Below, piece by piece: positions 32,801 through 36,583 of a DNA stretch of 36,583 bases (position 1 is its first letter; each line of letters begins with the position of its first letter). Where the stretch lies: assembly GCA_020719945.1 (NCBI GenBank), contig DYPL01000021.1, positions 1-36,583 on the forward strand. The letters run 5' to 3'. The stretch is from Turneriella parva (GTDB lineage: Bacteria; Spirochaetota; Leptospiria; Turneriellales; Turneriellaceae). The position numbers were made by a program, and so were the translations under genes. The notes under the pieces were generated by a model. That model had not been told where the DNA came from. It saw only the letters and a list, made by a program, of their open reading frames with translations, and did not search any database.

Positions 32801-33875
32801 AGCCAAGAAAAAGATAGAGAGAAATGGCAACGAGAAGAATACCCACAGAAACATTCCCAATGAGCACGCTCAGGCGACGGCGAATAAAATACGACAAATC
32901 ATTCATTGTCGTGAATTCAATTTTTTCGGCTCCTTTTGTCTGCTTCAGTTGATGAATCATAGACAGCACTTCGTCTACGAGATCAATGGCATCGCCCTTT
33001 TCTTTTTTAAGTACCGTGAGAATAATGGCCTTTTCTCCGTTGGCTTTTTCGATAACATTGTTTTCTTCAAAAGAATCGCGCACGCGGGCGACATCGCCCA
33101 CGGTAACAGAGCGACCTATATCGTTAGAACGAACCACGAGGTCAGCAATCTCCGGAGCCGTCGCGAACTCCTTAACGGTGCGCAGTGCGTATTCTTTTCC
33201 CCCGTCAGTAACTTCTCCACCAGGAAAGTTGATATTGCGGGCGGCAATGGCTGCAACGACATCGTCTGCCGAAACATTAAACGCAAACAGGCGCTCCGGT
33301 ATAATATCGACAAACATTTCACGATTGCGGTAGCCGCGCAGTTCTACGGTTGCTACATCTTGAATCGTCTCTGCCTGGTCCTGCAGGCGGTCTGCCCATT
33401 CGCGCAGTTCATGTTCCGTCACAGAGGAATCCTTTGCAGAAACGGCGACTTCAATAATCGCCGATCTCGAGGTTGAAATTTCCATGACTACAGAGTCTTC
33501 TACATCCGAAGGAAATTCCCGTTCGGCGGAATCTACGGCATCGCGGATTTCCTGAAGAGTAGACAGCTTGTCCTTTAAATCTGGCTCTAACGTTAAAACT
33601 ACGGTAGAGCGCGAATCGAGAGATGTTGAAGAAGAGCTCTTTATATTGTCTAGCCCTTTGAGCTTGCGCTCTAAAGGAATCGTAACGAGTTTCTCTACCT
33701 CATCGGGAGATGCTCCCGGGTACACGGTCTCTACGAGAACAATGTCAAAGTCGATATTGGGAAAAGCCTCGCGCTGCAGCGAGAACATGGAAAACAATCC
33801 GAGCACAATAACGGCAAAAGAGGCAAGATTGCCAAGAACAGAGCGGTGAATTAAAGCCGCGATGAGTTTATTCAT
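29814..33875 (-). CDS. RND-family efflux transporter (HAE/AcrB type) with inserted beta-propeller
   Basis: This 1353-residue inner-membrane proton antiporter has the RND layout. Helix 1 is at about 13-32, then PN1/PN2 with the docking segment (40-330), and helices 2-6 at 335-490. D404/D405 in GMIVDDAIVIG match the proton-relay aspartates of AcrB. Helix 7 is at about 530-548, followed by PC1/PC2 and helices 8-12 from about 1171. N1244-D1245 lie in GLAGVVVNDAIVLVDYIN (helix 10). Family members have about 1030-1050 residues, and the surplus is one block at about 655-960. That block lies after the PC1 helix (GEIILYLQKHL) and before the strand GAPVQFEIRGDD at the PC1/PC2 boundary. It reads as seven ~40-residue blades, as in WD40/PQQ-type propellers. 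The start overlaps the tolC stop (TAATG). Substrate unknown. Confidence 0.9.
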   Translation of the reverse strand: MNKLIAALIHRSVLGNLASFAVIVLGLFSMFSLQREAFPNIDFDIVLVETVYPGASPDEVEKLVTIPLERKLKGLDNIKSSSSTSLDSRSTVVLTLEPDLKDKLSTLQEIRDAVDSAEREFPSDVEDSVVMEISTSRSAIIEVAVSAKDSSVTEHELREWADRLQDQAETIQDVATVELRGYRNREMFVDIIPERLFAFNVSADDVVAAIAARNINFPGGEVTDGGKEYALRTVKEFATAPEIADLVVRSNDIGRSVTVGDVARVRDSFEENNVIEKANGEKAIILTVLKKEKGDAIDLVDEVLSMIHQLKQTKGAEKIEFTTMNDLSYFIRRRLSVLIGNVSVGILLVAISLYLFLGWRVAIMVAIGIPISFAATFLFMKLFGVSINLLSLFGLIIVSGMIVDDAIVIGENFYRHLEKGLSPVRAAIVGTTEMVAPVSAAIFTTIVAFAPLLMIGGIMGKFMSNLPMVVIIALLASLVESIFVLPSHLVDISPKKKKGEMPHESRFEAKLYNLLLRFYRPVIEWAVPNRYTVIVITIGVVLLGFSLLPKVGFVLFPKNNIETIFIKAEAAQGISLSEMEKKISFFEHGVSVLPKEELTDYSARIGIHQESSADPFTKIGKKFGQVTLYLTPENTRARTAGEIILYLQKHLDPSNPVVFAGFSEQDNLLYIMRRDRIMQAYSPAAPGRIAKSYVVDSDVWLKGVLLPGNNLVAAYTIANEFIVVDPTTGKVIQKKEYDLKRFDSPSFATFAPDASKGFLFTELGDVFELTPQSLKRTKKAKLSEPVNSIAWDEKAENFYVGSRAGTVTQFHAKNLKKGFVIRHALTRAEPPEKNGKPAFARLAPVTDVLVRGDKLLFTATDGFLREVSITQKKLLKETKYSQEGLYSIIPARENRIYLGLIDGLISVVPEQLNSSRSVSFSGTPQFFPDAEKAGILPGTHGLLLENGGSLRVIQNGERWLEKIEYMQAGGGPPVGAPVQFEIRGDDFEELRSVSRQVKEILSGVEGVYDIRDNQEEGKQEFHVQINEARAAMAGVSVTQIASTIQTFFEGRVASSIKEADEEIDIRVILPENYRNSLDSLKQVKVRNNFGNLVPITELAWFEKKDGVSLITHSDFIRTIYIKANIDENRNSSVRVNTELMSKTKAIREAHPNLTFKAGGEYEDTQDSMKDLGFSFLIAVLGIMIILVLMFGNMRHPRVVMMAIPLGLVGVIFTFFIHKVFWIPNLTLSFLATFGIIGLAGVVVNDAIVLVDYINKLRAQGKSRDQAVVEAGTTRLRAVLLTTITTLFGLLPTAYGIGGDDPFLKPMAITIAWGLTFATLITLIVIPVYYTIWEDRAYIFHRVITKHLREPEKD
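30996..31913 (-). other. Seven-bladed beta-propeller-like insertion in the RND porter domain
   Basis: Residues ~655-960 hold seven successive units of about 38-40 residues, roughly at 657, 699, 745, 785, 844, 884 and 922. Each unit has the order strand-turn-strand-(G/T/D)-hydrophobic strand. Examples are NSIAWDEKAENFYVGSRAG, TDVLVRGDKLLFTATDG, YSIIPARENRIYLGLIDG and FIVVDPTTGKVIQ. Blades 4-6 best resemble WD40/YVTN/PQQ-type blades. Flanking residues continue the normal RND sequence on both sides without a frameshift, so this is a true in-frame domain insertion. It would lie in the periplasm. Confidence 0.7.
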
Positions 33876-35404
33876 TATTCCACCTCCGCTATCAGTTTTT
33901 CAATATCAATCTGGTAGCGTTCAAAAATTTCATTTTTTGCGAGATCCAGGCGAAGCAGCGCAACATTGAATTCAATGAGGCGTGCTAATTCTTCCTGCCG
34001 CGATGAATTCAAGGAATCCATGGCAATTTTTACGACAGTTGCATTCAGGCGACCCTGGTTGCTGCGAGCTATTACTTTGGCATAGTAGGCCTCGGACTCT
34101 GTGCGAACGCGGCGCGTTTTCAGAAGAACGTCGTGGGCAAGGCGAACATGCTCCAGACGATTCAGAACATCGTCGCGAATTTCACTTTTGAGTTCCTCTA
34201 TTTCTATTTCGCGCTGTTTAATGGTCAGACGTGAATCGCGCACAGAGGTGCGAATTTCCTCATCCCACAGTGGATAGCTCATTTTTACAGAAGCCTGCCA
34301 TGTCGGATATGTAAATCCCGGCAAGTCGGCATTTGCGGTAAGAATATCCTCGTCCTGCCCGTTTCCCTGCACAGATAAAATGGCAGACAGAGAAGGCAAA
34401 GCATTGTTCTCGCTGATTTTTCTGGACTCGCGGGCAATCTCGAGAGCGCGCAATGCATTGCGGTAATCGATGCGTTTGGAAAAGGCGGCCTCCAGAGACT
34501 CCTGCTCGTTCAGCGAAGGTAAAACGTCGGTGAGATCGGTAATCCCGGAGACCTGGGTTTCGGGGGGCATGTTCACTGTGCGCAGCAGAGTTCTAACAGC
34601 TTCGCGGTTAGCCTGTTCGCGCTGGCTCAGGCGGCTTTCGGCAGAAGCAACGATGGAGTTGTACTGGTTGAGTTCGTACTGCTCAGAAATACCAAGGCGA
34701 ACATTGCGGGCAATGGTATTGCGAACATACGTGGCGGTCTCGACTTCTTTTTGAGCGTTCTCGACTCCCTTTTTTTCTATCGTCACTTGCCAGTAATCTA
34801 TGAGCGCCTGAACGACAAGGCCAGAGAGCTGGTCGAGAAGAGCGGAACGCGTGATGGCAGAATTCAGCTTGTTGAGTTTATCTTCCCTTCGATGATTTTC
34901 GCCGAACGAATTTTTGAGCAGTTCCTGCTGGACACTGAAGAAAAGAGAAGGCTTGTAATAAGCAGGATCCTGGTCTTTCAGCATGGGAATTTCAGGATCG
35001 TTGCTGTCCGAAAGATGCTGCGTAATGCCGGCAGAGAGGACGGTACCCGTGCCAAAAAGCTTACTGATGCTGGCAGTGAGTTCGTATTGTTCAAATTCAT
35101 CGCCCGAAAAAACAGTACCTCCGGAAGCTGGCTGCTTCCGTTTGAGTACGCTGGCCTCCACATCTACGACAGGCGCATACTTTTTGCGGGCACGACGCTC
35201 GGCAGAATCCGACATGATCACATCATATTTGGATTTGCGCAGCGTAAGGTTGTTTCGCAACACGAGCTCCAGGGCATCGGCCAGAGGAATTTTCATTCCG
35301 TTGATGTAAATGTTCTGTTCTTCTGTCGCTTTTGGCTCCTCCCCCATGGCGTGGCCAAACGTTAAAAAAATTGCGTAAATAGAAAACAGGAGCTTTTGTT
35401 TCAT
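33875..35404 (-). CDS. tolC: TolC-type outer-membrane efflux factor
   Basis: This 509-residue protein has a signal peptide (MKQKLLFSIYAIFLTFGHAMG). The OEP family layout occurs twice. It starts with the segment IPLADALELVLRNNLTLRKSKYDV (about 36-60), followed by a beta segment with FSGDEFEQYELTASISKLFG. A long helical stretch follows (about 165-260), rich in Gln/Glu/Arg/Ala (RNTIARNVRLGISEQYELNQY), then a second helical and beta repeat (about 290-500). Length is normal for TolC-like channels, which form trimers joining a periplasmic pump to the outside. The tetR gene overlaps its start by 4 bases (ATGA) and the RND gene overlaps its stop (TAATG), so three proteins are produced as one coupled unit. 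The tolC symbol denotes the family only. Confidence 0.88.
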   Translation of the reverse strand: MKQKLLFSIYAIFLTFGHAMGEEPKATEEQNIYINGMKIPLADALELVLRNNLTLRKSKYDVIMSDSAERRARKKYAPVVDVEASVLKRKQPASGGTVFSGDEFEQYELTASISKLFGTGTVLSAGITQHLSDSNDPEIPMLKDQDPAYYKPSLFFSVQQELLKNSFGENHRREDKLNKLNSAITRSALLDQLSGLVVQALIDYWQVTIEKKGVENAQKEVETATYVRNTIARNVRLGISEQYELNQYNSIVASAESRLSQREQANREAVRTLLRTVNMPPETQVSGITDLTDVLPSLNEQESLEAAFSKRIDYRNALRALEIARESRKISENNALPSLSAILSVQGNGQDEDILTANADLPGFTYPTWQASVKMSYPLWDEEIRTSVRDSRLTIKQREIEIEELKSEIRDDVLNRLEHVRLAHDVLLKTRRVRTESEAYYAKVIARSNQGRLNATVVKIAMDSLNSSRQEELARLIEFNVALLRLDLAKNEIFERYQIDIEKLIAEVE

Positions 35405-36132
35405 GGAGAACCTTCCGGGATTTCGGTTTTGTTTCGGGAAAGGAATTGATCAATCATTTGAATTAGACCCTCTGGGATGGCGGATAGTTCCGGGATTTTC
35501 TCTGCAACGGCAAGCGTCTTAAAAACAGATGTTTTCAAAAAGTCATAAAATGATTCCCACTCGTATTGGGGCAATACATGTTTTATGGAAGCCGTACTCG
35601 TCGTACTGAGATAAAACAGCAAAGATGAAACAAACTGCATCACGACGAGTTCCGGATGCAAAGTTTCAAAAACTTTTATTGAAATTCCTTCCTTAATAAG
35701 TATAGTGAGTTTACCCATACCCATCATGAGCCGTGCCGGAAAAGCCGAAAACGTTCCCTTCTCCAGTTTTTCCCAGTGGATAATACGGATCATGTCTTCG
35801 TCGAAACACTGAAAATGCTGCTTGACAAAAAAGTATAAAATGGCGTTTAATCTGTCCTGAACAGGCAAATCCATTTCAATAATGCTGTTTACGAGAGAAT
35901 CCGAAGCATGGATTTCTTCGGAGAGTCTTTCTATCACAGATTCGTAGAGTTGTTCTTTGGTGGAAAAATAATAGTGGATCATGGCTTTATTGACCCCGGC
36001 GTTTTTGGCAATAGAATCCATGCGCGCACCGGAAAAACCAACCCTAGCAAATTCATCTTTTGCCGCGTTCAATATCTGTCCTTTTGTACTCGGTTCCACG
36101 GGAAAGAATAATTTAATTATCCGGTTGGTCAA
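35401..36132 (-). CDS. TetR-family transcriptional regulator of the efflux operon
   Basis: This protein of up to 243 residues has a TetR-type N-terminal DNA-binding domain: ILNAAKDEFARVGFSGARMDSIAKNAGVNKAMIHYYFSTKEQLY (about residues 20-63), with the helix-turn-helix at 38-57. The C-terminal ligand domain is alpha-helical. It is the first gene of the efflux operon and probably represses it, as most TetR regulators of RND pumps do. The start is unsure. The outermost candidate is a TTG at 36132 with an AAGGA directly against it. A GTG at codon 12 (36099) also fits the family and would lie right behind a possible promoter (TTGACC at 36127-36132 and TATTCT), giving a leaderless message. The wider limit is listed. 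Confidence 0.85.
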   Translation of the reverse strand: MTNRIIKLFFPVEPSTKGQILNAAKDEFARVGFSGARMDSIAKNAGVNKAMIHYYFSTKEQLYESVIERLSEEIHASDSLVNSIIEMDLPVQDRLNAILYFFVKQHFQCFDEDMIRIIHWEKLEKGTFSAFPARLMMGMGKLTILIKEGISIKVFETLHPELVVMQFVSSLLFYLSTTSTASIKHVLPQYEWESFYDFLKTSVFKTLAVAEKIPELSAIPEGLIQMIDQFLSRNKTEIPEGSP

Positions 36133-36272
36133 TCCTTTTTTTAGGTAAAAAGGGCGCTGCGCGCGGCTTAGTTTCCCCCCGGCAGGTGTTACTGTACCCC
36201 CGAAGCGGCTACCGTTCTCATTTTATTTTATTTTGTGGTGGCTTTATAGTTCTTATAATATATTTTTTTTTC
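36133..36272. promoter_or_regulatory. Divergent gap between tetR and the transposase fragment
   Basis: Plus-strand TATAAT at 36254-36259 is a good -10 box, but with only a weak TTGTGG -35. TGTTACTGTACCCCCG (from 36187) has the 5'-TGT start and G+C-rich content seen in IS481-group termini and might be the left end of the element; its partner would be outside the window. No clear TetR-type palindrome was found in this gap. Confidence 0.3.
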
Positions 36273-36583
36273 TTGCAACCCGTAGACATATCTGACAGAT
36301 TATTGAAAGAGGTACATAGAAAAATCCAGCAAAATTTGAAGGGAATCCGCGACAATGAGGTGCGAAGAAAAGCGGCCCTATTGATCATGGTTCTGGAAGC
36401 CAAAAATATTTCAGAAGGTTGTCGAAGGGCCGGGCTTGCCAGGAATACGTTTTACGACTGGATGAAAAAATTGAGGGCGTCTGAATTTAAGTTACTCGAA
36501 CTAAATAATCAGTCCCGGAGGCCGCATCACTCGCGCATCAGCTACATCAATTACGCGAAATCGAATTGTCGCATTCGACCGTG
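36273..36583 (+). pseudogene. IS481-like transposase, 5' part, probably frameshifted
   Basis: From a TTG at 36273 the frame is open to the window edge (about 103 codons). It encodes the N-terminal helix-turn-helix of an IS481/IS3-like transposase: VLEAKNISEGCRRAGLARNTFYDWMKKLR, then ELNNQSRRPHHS, the typical 'SRRPHxS' link to the DDE catalytic core. Directly after PHHS the frame yields no family-like residues. A +1 shift near 36530 gives ATSITRNRIVAF, which resembles the usual RIVAL segment. The copy therefore appears frameshifted, though only the first ~75 residues and about 50 bases of shifted sequence are visible. No ATG or good ribosome-binding site marks the start; an ATG exists only at 36387. 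Likely a degraded insertion sequence. Confidence 0.45.

Noticed and set aside
34751-35365. 204-codon plus-strand frame opposite the TolC-type gene
   Set aside because: Antisense to a gene with clear OEP-family motifs; no family features of its own.
1-36583. CRISPR array, tRNA, rRNA or prophage
   Set aside because: No short regularly spaced repeats, no cloverleaf or rRNA-like segment, and no integrase, capsid or tail genes were seen by eye. The DNA repeats present are within coding sequence and degenerate.

Overview
The window looks like a chromosomal segment of a diderm (two-membrane) bacterium, most likely a spirochaete near the Leptospirales. This is inference. It rests on several lipoproteins with spirochaete-style lipoboxes, a FecR-type lipoprotein, a UPF0164/PorV-type outer-membrane barrel, a DUF115 protein, a RemA/YicC pair and a TIGR01784-type PD-(D/E)XK protein. 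Base composition is roughly mid-40s to 50 percent G+C by eye. No rRNA, tRNA or CRISPR array was seen.

Layout. 1-665 is the start of a PD-(D/E)XK nuclease-like gene that runs off the left edge. 794-1870 is a FecR-domain lipoprotein. 2072-3405 is a compact minus-strand operon: a 56-residue unknown, yicC, remA. It diverges from a helical-repeat protein (3581-4345) across a short regulatory region with a clear dyad and repeated TTCCGAT heptamers. 4473-5102 is a bifunctional nuclease with a UVR motif. 5160-23321 is one minus-strand operon that takes up half the window. It encodes a PorV/UPF0164-like outer-membrane barrel followed by two giant secreted proteins (2735 and 2909 residues). The giants share an architecture: a lectin-like N-terminal domain, about eleven 180-200-residue beta-rich repeats, and a C-terminal FlgD/CHU_C-like domain.

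23889-26774 (plus) holds pth, a short signal peptidase I and a class B penicillin-binding protein with a PASTA-like tail. 26878-29168 (plus) holds a VOC protein, a four-helix membrane protein, a small lipoprotein and a DUF115 protein, the last three overlapping or nearly so. 29159-36132 (minus) is a tightly coupled efflux operon: TetR regulator, TolC-type outer-membrane factor, RND transporter and RDD-family membrane protein. The window ends in an IS481-like transposase fragment.

Two things stand out. First, the RND transporter is about 300 residues too long. The extra block lies at the end of the PC1 porter subdomain and reads as seven successive blade-like repeats, that is, a beta-propeller inserted in the drug-binding region. 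No membrane-fusion (adaptor) gene accompanies it. Second, the barrel plus two giant proteins with a type IX-like C-terminal domain suggest a surface-display system analogous to PorV-dependent export, encoded as one translationally coupled unit. Both are inferences from sequence reading only.
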